From positions 1 through 64,000 of the forward strand of contig JAJUJI010000002.1 of assembly GCA_029265405.1 (NCBI GenBank): a stretch of 64,000 bases of DNA, read 5' to 3'. This stretch comes from Clostridiales bacterium. GTDB taxonomy: Bacteria; Bacillota; Clostridia; Oscillospirales; Oscillospiraceae. The notes beneath the pieces were generated by a model that saw only the letters and a program-made list of their open reading frames with translations, was not told the DNA's origin and did not search any database. A program made the position numbers and the translations under genes. Positions 42,499 through 54,460 of the stretch are shown piece by piece. Position 1 is the stretch's first letter, and each line of letters starts with the position of its first letter.

Positions 42499-43518
42499 TC
42501 ATCCTTTTGCGTTTGATATAGCCACGGCATGGCATATTCCGGGTATGCTCTCGCCCTGGTTTACGCTGGTGGGCGACATGAGCGCGCCGGTGCCGGCAAA
42601 GAGCAGCCTGTTCCAGCGGCCGGACCTCATGCCGTCAAGCAGCCAGCCGCAGAGCACAGCGGCGCTGCAGCCGCAGCCGGAGCCTCCGGCATGCACGTCC
42701 TGCTCCTCGCGCGAGTACAGGAGCAGGCCGCAGTCGTCGTATACCGGCGCTATATCTATACCGTCCCTCATGAAAAAATCCATAATTATGGACTGGCCGA
42801 TCAGGCCAAGATCGCCGGTCACGATCAGGTCATAGTGGCTTGGCTGTACGCCCAGATCCGAAAAATGGGCCGTCAGCGTTTCATAAGCGGCCTGCGCCAT
42901 AGCGGCCCCCATATTGCTGGAATCCGTGACTCCCGCGTCCCTTATCCTTCCGACAGTCAGGTGTGTTATATAGGGCCCGTTGCCCTGGGAGGAGAGTATG
43001 CAGGCGCCGGCCGCCGTCGCCGTCCATTGGGCGGTGGGGGTCCTCTGCCCGCCGTATTCAAGCGGCAGACGGAACTGGCGCTCGGCGGAGCAGTAGTGTG
43101 AGGAGGTAAGGGCGCAAACCTTGTCGGCATAGCCCCCGTCTATCATTATCGCGCCAAGCGAAAGGCCCTCGGCCATGGTGGAGCAGGCCCCGTAGAGGCC
43201 GAAAAAGGGCACGTTGGAATCCCTCATCGCGAAGGCGGAGGCCGTGCACTGGTTTAGCAGGTCGCCGGCGAAAATATAATCCAGCTCTGAGGGGCTCAGC
43301 TTGGCCTTGTCAAGGGCATGGGCAAAGGCAAGCTTTTGAAGCGACGATTCCGCCTTTTCCCAGCTCTTTTCACCAAAGTAGGAATCCTCGCATATATAGT
43401 CGAAGCTATGGGCAAGGGGGCCTTCGCCTTCCTTTTTGCCCGCTATGCTCGCGCTTCCGATTATGGAGGGCGGAGCTGCAAGAATAACGGTCTGTTTGCC
43501 TATCCTTTTCGTGCTCAT
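42499..43518 (-). CDS. spoVAD: stage V sporulation protein AD
   Basis: This 339-residue SpoVAD has a thiolase-like fold and binds dipicolinic acid. The KRIGKQTVILAAPPSIIGSA start, the CSTMAEGL block and the C-terminal SGCGCSAAVLCGW region are characteristic. ATG 43518 gives the normal N-terminus; a GTG at 43554 lies in a T-rich stretch without a ribosome-binding site. It precedes spoVAE, but spoVAC, usually directly upstream, is missing and replaced by a DUF6062 gene. Confidence 0.93.
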   Translation of the reverse strand: MSTKRIGKQTVILAAPPSIIGSASIAGKKEGEGPLAHSFDYICEDSYFGEKSWEKAESSLQKLAFAHALDKAKLSPSELDYIFAGDLLNQCTASAFAMRDSNVPFFGLYGACSTMAEGLSLGAIMIDGGYADKVCALTSSHYCSAERQFRLPLEYGGQRTPTAQWTATAAGACILSSQGNGPYITHLTVGRIRDAGVTDSSNMGAAMAQAAYETLTAHFSDLGVQPSHYDLIVTGDLGLIGQSIIMDFFMRDGIDIAPVYDDCGLLLYSREEQDVHAGGSGCGCSAAVLCGWLLDGMRSGRWNRLLFAGTGALMSPTSVNQGESIPGICHAVAISNAKG

Positions 43519-43580
43519 GTCCGTATTTTTCGCATTAAAAAAAAGGATATGCACGAATAATAGAGTAAAAATATGCCGCT

Positions 43581-44282
43581 TTATTTCAGAGCGGCTATGG
43601 CCCGCTCAATAGATTTGCGTTCGTCCTCGGTTAGCGGCTTGCCGGAGTTCCTATGGTCGAAGCTGACGCAGAAGCCGGTTACTGCCTCGCGCAGCCTTTT
43701 GAAATAAGCGCCGTTGATTCCGGCCATCGCAGCGTACAGCTCGAGGTAGCCTTCGCGCCTCATGCAGGACTTCGCTTGGCAAAGGAGCCCCGAAAAATGG
43801 GTGACGCAAAAAAAAGGCTGCTTTTTCAGCTTTTCACGGAAGCCCGGGTCGCTTTCCCAAAGGTATATCACATTGGAATAATAGCGCGCCTCAGTGCGGC
43901 TTATTCTCGAGCATATGTAGCAGCTCATGGCGTGCCTGCCCATAGCATCCGCCGCGTCCTCAGCCTCCCGCTTATCCCTTCCGAAAAGCGGCCGCTTCCC
44001 GCCGGAAGCCTCTGTTTCGAAGCAGGCACGCGCCTTGTCAAGATGGCTTTCCAGTATCAGACCGAGAGTAAGCTTGTTCTTCATCGAATAAAGCCCTTCA
44101 AAATGCCTTGGGCAGAAGCCGAGCTCGTTCATTTCCTCGCGGACTCCCGGCTCCATCATGGCCTCCCCAAGAGAAAAGCCCAGCATTTGCTCCTCAAGCC
44201 TGTCCTTCAGGCGGCAGAGCGGGCAGCCCTCGTACATGTCGAAGGCCTCGTTTATCGGTATGGTGAATATTTTTTCGGGCAT
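43581..44282 (-). CDS. DUF6062 family protein
   Basis: This 233-residue protein has two similar halves, each with a Cys pair followed by a Cys-x-x-His: CPLC (20-23) with CPRH (57-60), and CYIC (near 121) with CVTH (near 159). This suggests two metal-binding sites. It matches the DUF6062 family of clostridial proteins without known function. GAGGT lies nine bases before the ATG. It is just upstream of spoVAD-spoVAE on the same strand with a 62-base gap, so a common transcript is possible. Confidence 0.8.
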   Translation of the reverse strand: MPEKIFTIPINEAFDMYEGCPLCRLKDRLEEQMLGFSLGEAMMEPGVREEMNELGFCPRHFEGLYSMKNKLTLGLILESHLDKARACFETEASGGKRPLFGRDKREAEDAADAMGRHAMSCYICSRISRTEARYYSNVIYLWESDPGFREKLKKQPFFCVTHFSGLLCQAKSCMRREGYLELYAAMAGINGAYFKRLREAVTGFCVSFDHRNSGKPLTEDERKSIERAIAALK

Positions 44283-44391
44283 TGAACAGTGACCTCGTTT
44301 ATAGTATAATTATCCGAAACGCCGACCGAGGGTTTGTTTTTCGGAAACAGGCGGGTAAATATGGATTAAGTATAAAGCGGGAAATGACATT

Positions 44392-46799
<2,408 letters not shown>

Positions 46800-46833
46800 G
46801 GGCGTATAAAGCGTTAAGGGGAGAAGGGCAGAT

Positions 46834-47556
46834 ATGGAAGAAGCCGTACGTACCCTGAAAAAATGGATCGAAGGCTCCGGCAGCATAGTGTTCTTCGGCG
46901 GCGCCGGCGTCAGCACGGAATCCGGCATACCCGACTTCAGAAGCGTGGACGGACTGTACAGCCAGAAAAACGACGAGCCGCCGGAAGCCATAGTAAGCCA
47001 TGCTTATCTTGAAAAGTGGCCGGAGAAGTTCTTCAGGTTTTACCGGGAAAAAATGATATACCCCGAAGCCGTGCCCAACGGCTGCCACCTGGGTCTTGCC
47101 AAGCTTGAGCGCATGGGCAAGCTGAAGGCCGTCATAACCCAAAACATAGACGGGCTGCACCAGGCGGCGGGGAGCAGGGAGGTGCTGGAGCTTCACGGCT
47201 CCGTTCACAGGAACTATTGCGTTTCCTGCGGCAAAAGGTACGGCCTTGACTATGTGCTGAAATCCGATGGGGTGCCGCGCTGTTCCTGCGGAGGGCTTGT
47301 TCGCCCCGATGTGGTGCTCTACGGGGAAAGGCTGGACGAGGAGCTGCTGGAAAAGGCCGTCGGCTATATCAGGCGCGCGGAGCTGCTGATAGTCGGCGGT
47401 ACGTCGCTGACCGTGCAGCCGGCCGCCGGGCTGATAAACTATTATAGGGGCGACAGGCTGGTCCTTATCAATAAGGCGCCCACGCAGTACGACAGGTTTA
47501 TGGACCTTACGATAACGGAGAACATAGGGAAGGTATTCGAGTACTGCACGGCGTGA
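46834..47556 (+). CDS. cobB: NAD-dependent protein deacylase (sirtuin)
   Basis: This 240-residue SIR2 enzyme removes acyl groups from lysines using [26 protein letters not shown] and the active-site His in [11 protein letters not shown] are visible. The zinc cysteines are CVSC and CSC. The family's usual domain length suggests a cytoplasmic protein. It lies 34 bases after guaB and may share its transcript. Confidence 0.94.
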   Translation: MEEAVRTLKKWIEGSGSIVFFGGAGVSTESGIPDFRSVDGLYSQKNDEPPEAIVSHAYLEKWPEKFFRFYREKMIYPEAVPNGCHLGLAKLERMGKLKAVITQNIDGLHQAAGSREVLELHGSVHRNYCVSCGKRYGLDYVLKSDGVPRCSCGGLVRPDVVLYGERLDEELLEKAVGYIRRAELLIVGGTSLTVQPAAGLINYYRGDRLVLINKAPTQYDRFMDLTITENIGKVFEYCTA

Positions 47557-47572
47557 AAGCCAGGAGCGTCTT

Positions 47573-48373
47573 TTGCGGCGAAAAACGGAATTTGAAAGGG
47601 TGCGCATATACGGCATGCAGAGCTTTGCAAAGCGGACGGATATTTTGGGGATAGGCTACGACCGCTTCACCATGGAGGAAGCCTTCAAGACGGCTGAAGG
47701 GCTTATGCTGGGGCAAGCTGGAAGGGCAGCTTACATAGTTACGCCAAACCCGGAGATCGTATGGGCCAGCAGAAGCAATCCAGCTCTGAAGGAGGCCGTC
47801 AACGGGGCCGACATGGTCATCCCGGACGGTATAGGCGTGATATACGCCTCCAGGATACTGGGAAGGCCTCTGAAGGAAAGGGTGACGGGCTACGACCTGA
47901 GCCTCCTTTTGCTTGAGAGCCTGTCCAGGGCCGGCGGAAGGGTATTCCTGCTGGGAGCCAGGCCCGGCGTTGCCGAGAGGGCGGCCGTGGAGCTTGAGAG
48001 GAAATACGGCGGCCTGAATATCTGCGGAACAAACGACGGCTACTTTGCAGATGAGGAGCCGGTGGTCCAAAAAATCAACGCCGCCGCGCCCGACCTCCTG
48101 CTGGTATGCCTCGGCTTTCCGAAGCAGGAGATATTCATGTTCAAAAACCGGGACAGGCTCCGCGTCGGGCTCATGATGGGGCTGGGCGGCGCTTTGGATC
48201 ACTACGCCGGAGATATGAAAAGGGCCTCTGAGATTTGGATAAGGCTCAACCTGGAATGGCTTCAGAGGCTTATCGCGCATCCGTCCAGAATCGGACGCAT
48301 GATGAAGCTGCCCGCCTTCCTGGCGGCCGCGGTAATCGAAAGGCTGAGAAGCGGGAAGAGAGCTGAAGGATAA
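47573..48373 (+). CDS. WecG/TagA/CpsF family glycosyltransferase
   Basis: This 266-residue GT26-type enzyme resembles TagA, which adds ManNAc to lipid-linked GlcNAc in wall teichoic acid linkage units, and WecG of enterobacterial common antigen. The VTPNPEIVWASRSNP, NGADMVIPDGIGVIYASR and LVCLGFPKQEIFM blocks are present. TTG 47573 is supported by AGGAG six bases upstream; ATG 47615 is the alternative. No other teichoic acid genes lie next to it. Confidence 0.9.
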   Translation: MRRKTEFERVRIYGMQSFAKRTDILGIGYDRFTMEEAFKTAEGLMLGQAGRAAYIVTPNPEIVWASRSNPALKEAVNGADMVIPDGIGVIYASRILGRPLKERVTGYDLSLLLLESLSRAGGRVFLLGARPGVAERAAVELERKYGGLNICGTNDGYFADEEPVVQKINAAAPDLLLVCLGFPKQEIFMFKNRDRLRVGLMMGLGGALDHYAGDMKRASEIWIRLNLEWLQRLIAHPSRIGRMMKLPAFLAAAVIERLRSGKRAEG

Positions 48374-48376
48374 GGT

Positions 48377-49039
48377 ATGCTGATAGTGTTTGAGGGAATA
48401 GACGGCTCCGGCAAGTCCACACAGTACGACTTGCTGTGCCGGCTGCTAAAAAGCAGGGGCCAGGATTTCATGAGCGTCGTATTCCCGCAATATTCCGAAC
48501 CCTCCTCGGCGCTGCTGAAAATGTACCTTCAGGGTGAGTTCGGAACCAGTCCCAACGACGTGAATCCCTATGCCGCCTCTACCTTTTATGCCGTGGACAG
48601 GTACGCGTCGTATAAAAAGGTATGGGGAGCATATTACGAGAGCGGCGGCCTTGTGCTGACCGACAGATACACCACCTCCAACGCCGTTCATCAGGCCTCA
48701 AAGCTGCCCCCTGAAAAAAGACGGGAGTTTTACGGCTGGTTGTACGACTTCGAGTTTTCAAAGCTGGGCCTGCCGGCGCCCGACGCCGTTTTTTATTTTA
48801 AAATCAGCCTTGAGGCCGCAATGGAGCACCTGCGGCGCAGGGAAGCGGAAACCGGCTCCAGGGCGGACATACACGAAAGGGACAGCCTGCACCTGGCGCA
48901 AAGCCTGGCCTCGGCCGACGAGGCGGCGTCGGTATTCGGCTGGAAGGTGATAGACTGCATGGAAGGCGCCGCGATGAGAAGCGTCGAGAGCATACGCGCC
49001 GAGGTCGCCGATATATTCGACGGATTATTTCAGCCGTAA
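48377..49039 (+). CDS. tmk: thymidylate kinase
   Basis: This 220-residue dTMP kinase has P-loop FEGIDGSGKST at residues 5-15 and the DR(Y) motif in LTDRYTTSNAVHQ. The LID region lies around RRREAETGSRADIHE. It follows the glycosyltransferase by three bases and is probably co-transcribed. In many Firmicutes tmk lies near holB, which is not seen here. Confidence 0.92.
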   Translation: MLIVFEGIDGSGKSTQYDLLCRLLKSRGQDFMSVVFPQYSEPSSALLKMYLQGEFGTSPNDVNPYAASTFYAVDRYASYKKVWGAYYESGGLVLTDRYTTSNAVHQASKLPPEKRREFYGWLYDFEFSKLGLPAPDAVFYFKISLEAAMEHLRRREAETGSRADIHERDSLHLAQSLASADEAASVFGWKVIDCMEGAAMRSVESIRAEVADIFDGLFQP

Positions 49040-49114
49040 GCTGGGGGCCGGCGCTGATAACGGAGCTCCGGCTTATACTGAACTCAAAGCATCACAAAAA
49101 GAAAGGTAAAACCA

Positions 49115-49708
49115 ATGGCTGCATACAATGCGTTGAAGACGGACATGAAGTCCGTAAAGGCGGCGTTCAGGAAGGATATAAAGAGGCTGATGAACGCTCT
49201 GGATGAAAATTATCTTGAAAATTCCAATAAAAGAATATATGATAATGTTTCAGTGCTGAAAGAAGTAAAAGCCGCGGATAAAATTTTTATTTATTGCAGC
49301 ATGGGCAGGGAAATAGACACCCGCAGGCTTATCGATTTTTTCCTCAAAAGCGGAAAAACGGTGGCGCTTCCAGTATGCGTGAACGAGCAGGACATGATAT
49401 TCAGCGAAATCAAGCCCGGCGACGAGCTTAAAAAGGGCATGTACGGACTGTTGGAGCCGCCCGAGGGAGCGCCGGAGGCTGAGGTCACGGAAAAATCGGT
49501 AATTATCGCCCCTTCGCTCACCTGCGACAGGAACGGGTACAGGATGGGAAAGGGCAAGGGGTATTACGACCGCTGGCTCAGCCGCCACCGCATATTTTCC
49601 GTAGGCTTGGCCAGGGAAGCCCTGCTGGTGGACGAGGTGCCGAGGGAAAGCTTCGACGCCCGCGTAAATTGCCTCGTTACCGAAAACGAGGTTAAATATT
49701 TTAACTGA
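49115..49708 (+). CDS. 5-formyltetrahydrofolate cyclo-ligase
   Basis: This 197-residue enzyme uses ATP to convert 5-formyl-THF to 5,10-methenyl-THF. The C-terminal motif GYRMGKGKGYYDRWL and the conserved IAPSLTCDRNG block are diagnostic. AAAGGT precedes ATG 49115; a start ten codons later would give the usual KSVKAAFRKDI beginning. A GC-rich hairpin follows. Confidence 0.93.
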   Translation: MAAYNALKTDMKSVKAAFRKDIKRLMNALDENYLENSNKRIYDNVSVLKEVKAADKIFIYCSMGREIDTRRLIDFFLKSGKTVALPVCVNEQDMIFSEIKPGDELKKGMYGLLEPPEGAPEAEVTEKSVIIAPSLTCDRNGYRMGKGKGYYDRWLSRHRIFSVGLAREALLVDEVPRESFDARVNCLVTENEVKYFN

Positions 49709-49727
49709 ATTTGGCATAGAATGTTCA

Positions 49728-49748
49728 GGGGGCCCCCGAAGGAGCCCC
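49728..49748. terminator. GC-rich hairpin between convergent genes
   Basis: GGGGCCCCC (49729-49737) faces GGAGCCCC (49741-49748); on the minus strand the loop reads TTCG closed by C-G. It lies just after the cyclo-ligase (plus) and just after the microprotein (minus). No U-run follows. Confidence 0.5.
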
Positions 49749-49758
49749 GGCGAACGGG

Positions 49759-49857
49759 TCAGCAGCCGTTGCGTTCATTTCCCCAGCCGCAGCAGCAGCA
49801 GAGAACAAGGATTATGATAATAATCCACCAGCAAGTGTTGTTATTGCCAAACCACAT
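49759..49857 (-). CDS. 32-residue cysteine-rich membrane microprotein
   Basis: A minus-strand frame encodes MWFGNNNTCWWIII followed by a hydrophobic run, four consecutive cysteines and GWGNERNGC. AAAGGA lies nine bases before the ATG and a hairpin follows 10 bases after the stop. The pattern (polar GNN start, one membrane helix, CCCC, Gly/Asn/Cys tail) resembles short, often unannotated proteins in clostridial genomes. The poly-Cys end at the membrane face could bind metal, be palmitoylated or be cross-linked. It is probably real because the whole 300-base gap otherwise has no use. Confidence 0.6.
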   Translation of the reverse strand: MWFGNNNTCWWIIIIILVLCCCCGWGNERNGC

Positions 49858-50012
49858 AGTATGTTTTCCTTTCCCCGCGCTGGGTAATTTTTGGCCTCCT
49901 TGCCGCGCGGACTCTTAGCCGGAAGCCAACAATTCAGGCGCCTGAAAACTTGAGCACCTTTCGGAATATACTATGACGGCCGCCGGCAAACAGTTACATT
50001 CTGGAGAAGCAT

Positions 50013-51713
50013 ATGATTGAGAAGTTTATGAAGCTTTCGGATCTGATAAAGCTCATAAAAAATGAAGACGAAGAGGATGATTCCCACGGAAGGGACGTCT
50101 TTGCGGGCGAAGGCTCCGGAGCCGAGCGGGAAGCCGGCCGTGGGGCCGCAGATTCGGAACCTTCGGCGGCGGCTGTTTTTGCGGAAAGCGGCGCAGCGGC
50201 GGAACCGCATGATGGCAAATATTCCCTGCGCGCCAAGAGAGATATTTCAGACGACGAGTTAGCCTCAATACTCAGCTATTTCGGCTGGAAGGCGGCCGCT
50301 CCGGAAAAAAAGGAAGAGCCGCCAAAGGCTGAACCTAAAGCCCAAGACGTTTCGAGGGCCGCTCCCGGCGAAACGGATATCTCAGGCGGCAGGAAAGGAG
50401 CGGGGGAGGGCGCGGCTGGGAAGCCCGGGCTATTCGAGGGGCTGGACAGCGCCGTTATCAATGAGATCTTTTCGCGCGAGGAGCTGGAGCAGCTCCGGCG
50501 CGGCGAAACCCATGTCCTTTCCCAGGACGACATCAAGGCCCTGTCGGGAAAGGCGCAGGGGAGCGGGGCCGGCGCCGCAAGGGCGGCTAAGGCGCATGCG
50601 GCGGAACCGGAGCCTGAGGAAGCCGAGCTTGACGAAGTTTTGCCGCTGGATAAAAAAAGAACCTACAGAACGGGCTGCCTGGGCGGCCTGATGTATTTCG
50701 GCTTCATTGTATGCGTAAGCGTAGTGTTGTGCGCCCTGTCCTGGAAGGCGGCAAACGACGTGCTGGCTCTCGACAAGCAGCCGGTTACGGCGGAAATAAC
50801 GGTGGGAAGCGATAAGAGCATAAGGCAGGTGGCTCAGGAACTCAAAAGCAAGGGGATAATAGAGTACAAGTGGCTTTTCGAGCTCTTCGCCAAATTTTCG
50901 CGCGCGGGGGAAAAGATCGATCCCGGCGCCTATACCGTCAGCAGCCAGCTCGACTACCGGGCGATAATAACAAAGCTTCAGCAGGATTCCGGCTGGTCCG
51001 GCAAGGGGAAGGAAACGGTAAAGGTGCTCATCCCCGAGGGCAAGACTTTGGAGGAAACCTTCCGTATACTTTCCGAAAACGGAGTATGCGATTACGACGC
51101 CCTTATAGACTGCGCCGAGAATTACGATTTCAAATATGATTTTTTGAGCGACATTGGCGACGGGGTAAAATACCGGCTGGAAGGCTATCTATTCCCGGAC
51201 ACCTACGAATTTTATGTCGATTCGGATCCGGCGGACGCCATAGAAAAGCTGCTTGACAATTATAAGGCGAAAATAACAGACGAGATGAAGGCGCAGGCCC
51301 AGTCCATGGGCATGTCTATGAACGATATAATCACCGTCGCCTCCCTTATCGAAAAGGAAGCCGGCAGCGACGAGGAGCGCCCGACGATAGCCTCCGTAAT
51401 ATACAACCGTCTTAAGAGCGGCTATTATCCCTACCTCCAGATAGACGCCACGATACAGTACGCCCTGGGCGAGCATAAGGAGAAGCTTACCTACGAGGAC
51501 AGAATGGTCGACAGCCCCTACAATACCTTCCTGCACGAGGGACTGCCTCCCGGTCCTATCGCCAGCCCGGGCCTTGCCTCCATCAGGGCCGCGCTGGCGC
51601 CGGAAAGCACCGGATACTATTTCTACGCGCTGAACAAGCAAGGGACCCACGAGTTTTTTGCAGACCTCGATTCCTTCAACGCTTTCCTCGCCAGCGACGA
51701 GTTCGGCGGCTGA
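50013..51713 (+). CDS. mltG: endolytic transglycosylase MltG with long cytoplasmic extension
   Basis: This 566-residue MltG (YceG-like) cuts nascent glycan strands at the membrane. A single transmembrane helix lies at 221-243. The catalytic domain has VASLIEKEAGSDEERPTIASVIYNRL with the active Glu, and the LQIDATIQYALG and HEGLPPGPIASPG blocks. Unusually, about 220 acidic, low-complexity residues precede the helix; they include NEIFSREELEQLRRGETHVLSQDDIKAL, which could fold or bind a partner. GGAGAAG precedes the ATG. Confidence 0.93.
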   Translation: MIEKFMKLSDLIKLIKNEDEEDDSHGRDVFAGEGSGAEREAGRGAADSEPSAAAVFAESGAAAEPHDGKYSLRAKRDISDDELASILSYFGWKAAAPEKKEEPPKAEPKAQDVSRAAPGETDISGGRKGAGEGAAGKPGLFEGLDSAVINEIFSREELEQLRRGETHVLSQDDIKALSGKAQGSGAGAARAAKAHAAEPEPEEAELDEVLPLDKKRTYRTGCLGGLMYFGFIVCVSVVLCALSWKAANDVLALDKQPVTAEITVGSDKSIRQVAQELKSKGIIEYKWLFELFAKFSRAGEKIDPGAYTVSSQLDYRAIITKLQQDSGWSGKGKETVKVLIPEGKTLEETFRILSENGVCDYDALIDCAENYDFKYDFLSDIGDGVKYRLEGYLFPDTYEFYVDSDPADAIEKLLDNYKAKITDEMKAQAQSMGMSMNDIITVASLIEKEAGSDEERPTIASVIYNRLKSGYYPYLQIDATIQYALGEHKEKLTYEDRMVDSPYNTFLHEGLPPGPIASPGLASIRAALAPESTGYYFYALNKQGTHEFFADLDSFNAFLASDEFGG

Positions 51714-51777
51714 CCATAATAAACAACCATGCCTGAAGGAAAAGCCTTCTGGCATACAAGACAGGAGAAACTTAAAC

Positions 51778-54426
51778 ATGGACAAGCTTGGGCTTAACCA
51801 GATTAGAGAAGAATTTTTAAAGTTTTTTGAGAGCAAGGGCCATCTTAGGCTGCAAAGCTTTCCGCTTGTGCCGCAGGGCGACAGCAGCCTGCTTATAATA
51901 AATTCCGGCATGGCGCCGATGAAGCCGTGGTTTTCTGGAGAGGCCATGCCGCCAAGGCGCAGAGTCACCACCTGCCAGAAGTGCATAAGGACGCCAGATA
52001 TTGAGAGAGTAGGCAAGACCAGCCGCCACGGCACCTTTTTTGAAATGCTGGGCAATTTTTCGTTTGGCGATTATTTCAAGCGCGAGGCCTGCGCCTGGGC
52101 CTGGGAGTTTGTTACCAAGGTAATGAAAATGCCGGCGGACAGGCTGTATGTCACCGTTTATCTTGACGACGACGAGGCATATGACATATGGACCAAGGAG
52201 GTCGGAGTGGAGCCCGGCCACGTAAGCCGCCTGGGCAAGGCGGACAACTTCTGGGAGATAGGGGCCGGCCCCTGCGGGCCCTGCTCGGAGATATACTTCG
52301 ACAGGGGCGAGAAATACTCCTGCGGCAAGCCGGACTGCAAGGTAGGCTGCGACTGCGACAGATATGTTGAATTTTGGAACCTTGTCTTTACCCAGTTCAA
52401 CAACGACGGAAACGGCAACTATACCCCGCTTAAGCAAAAGAACATAGACACCGGCATGGGGCTAGAGCGTTTAGCCTGCATCATGCAGGGGGTGGACTCC
52501 CTCTTTGACGTGGATACCGTCATGAACATAACAAGGCGCGTATCCTCCATAACGGGCGCTGTTTACGGCGTAAGCGAAAAGACTGACGTTTCACTGCGCG
52601 TCATAACCGACCATATACGCTCGACAACGATGATGATATCCGACGGGATACTGCCCTCCAATGAAGGTAGAGGCTACGTGCTGCGCCGCCTGCTCAGGCG
52701 CGCGGCTCGCCACGGCAAGCTGCTGGGCGTATCGGGGCCCTTCCTTTACCAGGTTTGCGAAACCGTGATAGACGAGAGCAGGGCGGCTTATCCGGAGCTC
52801 GAGGAAAAGCGCGGCTACATAAGCCGCGTCATCAAGGCCGAGGAGGAGCGCTTTGCCCAGACTGTGGATACCGGCATGAGGCTGCTTGCCGGCTACATCG
52901 ACTCTTTGAAGGCAAAAGGAGAGACCGTTCTGAGCGGGGAGGACTGCTTCAGGCTCAACGACACCTACGGCTTCCCGATAGACCTGACTGAGGAGATACT
53001 CGCCGAGCAGGGCATGTCGGCCGACAGGGAGGGCTTCAACGCCCTAATGAACGAGCAGAAGGAGCGGGCCAGAGCCGCAACCGCCGCTTTGGGCGATTTC
53101 GGCTGGGCTAATCTCGATCTGGGGCTTCCGAAGGAGCTGTCCACAAGCTTTACCGGCTATTCCTCATTTGCCGAGGAGGACGCCACCGTCTGGGCCATAA
53201 TAGCCGAAAACGAGCCGGCCTCGGCAATAAGCGAGGGCGGCGAAGGCGCGATAGTGCTGGACAAAACGCCGTTTTACGCCGAAATGGGCGGTCAGGTAGC
53301 CGACACGGGCCGCATAGTCTGCGGCGGCAGCGTTTTCGAGGTCACGGACGTCAAAAAAACAAGGGACAACAAGTTCCTTCATACCGGCAGGGTCGCGAAA
53401 GGGAGCTTTGCCGTTGAGAACAAGGTAAGGGCCGAGATAGACTCCGGCAGGCGCAGGGCATTGATGCGCGCCCACAGCGCAACGCATCTGCTGCAGGCGG
53501 CGCTGAGGAAGGTCCTCGGAGAGCATGTGGAGCAGGCCGGCTCGCTTGTGATGCCCGACGTATTGAGGTTCGACTTCACCCACTTTTCTGCACTCTCTCC
53601 CGCAGAGCTCGCGGAGATAGAAAGGCTTGTCAACGAGCAGATTTTGGCCGGCCTTGAGATAAGCGTGCGCGAGCTGCCCATAGAGGAGGCCAGGAGAGAG
53701 GGCGCTATGGCGCTCTTCGGCGAAAAGTACGGAGATATAGTCCGCGTAGTGAAAATGGGCGATTGGTCCAAGGAGCTGTGCGGCGGCACGCATCTGGACA
53801 ATACGGCGAAGGTCGGCTCTTTCAAAATAACCTCCGAGTTTTCGGTGGCGGCCGGAGTGAGGCGCATTGAGGCAGTTACCGGCCTCAAGGCTCTTGAGAG
53901 CTATAACTCGGCAGCCGCCCTAATAGCGGAAACCGCCGAAATATTGAAAACAGGCGCTTCGGAGCTGAAGGCCAAGGCGGCCCAGCATATGTCCGAAATG
54001 CGCGATATGAGAAAGACCATAGAAAAGCTGCAGGCAAAGCTCATGCGCGGAGAGGCCGACAGCCTGCTCGGCGCGGCCGAGACGGTCGGCGCCGTGAAGG
54101 TCGTCGCCGCGTCCGTCGGCGACGTGAGCGCGGACTGGCTCCGCGCCGCCGGAGACTACCTCAGGGACAGGGATGAGAGCGTGGCGGCCGTGCTTGCCGC
54201 CGTATCCGCCGAGGAGGGCAAGATAACCTTCCTTGCCGCCTGCGGAAAAAAGGCCGTAGCCGCTGGCATAAAAGCCGGCGATTTGATCAAGGGCGTAACT
54301 AAGCTGACCGGCGGCAGCGGCGGAGGAAAGCCCGACAGCGCCATGGGCGGGGGAAAGGACTTGTCCAGGCTGGGCGAGGCGCTGGCCTCGGTAAAGGAGC
54401 TTGCCGCAGCCGCCCAGGCTTTATAG
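51778..54426 (+). CDS. alaS: alanyl-tRNA synthetase
   Basis: This 882-residue class II synthetase has the catalytic domain at about 1-440 (RHGTFFEMLGNFSFGDYFK). The editing domain has HSATHLLQAALR and CGGTHLDNT, supplying the zinc ligands. A C-terminal C-Ala domain with a Gly-rich GGSGGGKPDSAMGGG segment follows. ATG 51778 has AGGAGA upstream; an in-frame start inside mltG was rejected. The 64-base gap from mltG has no T-box. Confidence 0.97.
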   Translation: MDKLGLNQIREEFLKFFESKGHLRLQSFPLVPQGDSSLLIINSGMAPMKPWFSGEAMPPRRRVTTCQKCIRTPDIERVGKTSRHGTFFEMLGNFSFGDYFKREACAWAWEFVTKVMKMPADRLYVTVYLDDDEAYDIWTKEVGVEPGHVSRLGKADNFWEIGAGPCGPCSEIYFDRGEKYSCGKPDCKVGCDCDRYVEFWNLVFTQFNNDGNGNYTPLKQKNIDTGMGLERLACIMQGVDSLFDVDTVMNITRRVSSITGAVYGVSEKTDVSLRVITDHIRSTTMMISDGILPSNEGRGYVLRRLLRRAARHGKLLGVSGPFLYQVCETVIDESRAAYPELEEKRGYISRVIKAEEERFAQTVDTGMRLLAGYIDSLKAKGETVLSGEDCFRLNDTYGFPIDLTEEILAEQGMSADREGFNALMNEQKERARAATAALGDFGWANLDLGLPKELSTSFTGYSSFAEEDATVWAIIAENEPASAISEGGEGAIVLDKTPFYAEMGGQVADTGRIVCGGSVFEVTDVKKTRDNKFLHTGRVAKGSFAVENKVRAEIDSGRRRALMRAHSATHLLQAALRKVLGEHVEQAGSLVMPDVLRFDFTHFSALSPAELAEIERLVNEQILAGLEISVRELPIEEARREGAMALFGEKYGDIVRVVKMGDWSKELCGGTHLDNTAKVGSFKITSEFSVAAGVRRIEAVTGLKALESYNSAAALIAETAEILKTGASELKAKAAQHMSEMRDMRKTIEKLQAKLMRGEADSLLGAAETVGAVKVVAASVGDVSADWLRAAGDYLRDRDESVAAVLAAVSAEEGKITFLAACGKKAVAAGIKAGDLIKGVTKLTGGSGGGKPDSAMGGGKDLSRLGEALASVKELAAAAQAL

Positions 54427-54460
54427 GAAAAATATACCATCAGAGCAGGAGGCGAGCGAT

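Noticed and set aside
51714-51777. T-box leader before alaS
   Set aside because: The gap is only 64 bases and has none of the conserved T-box elements.
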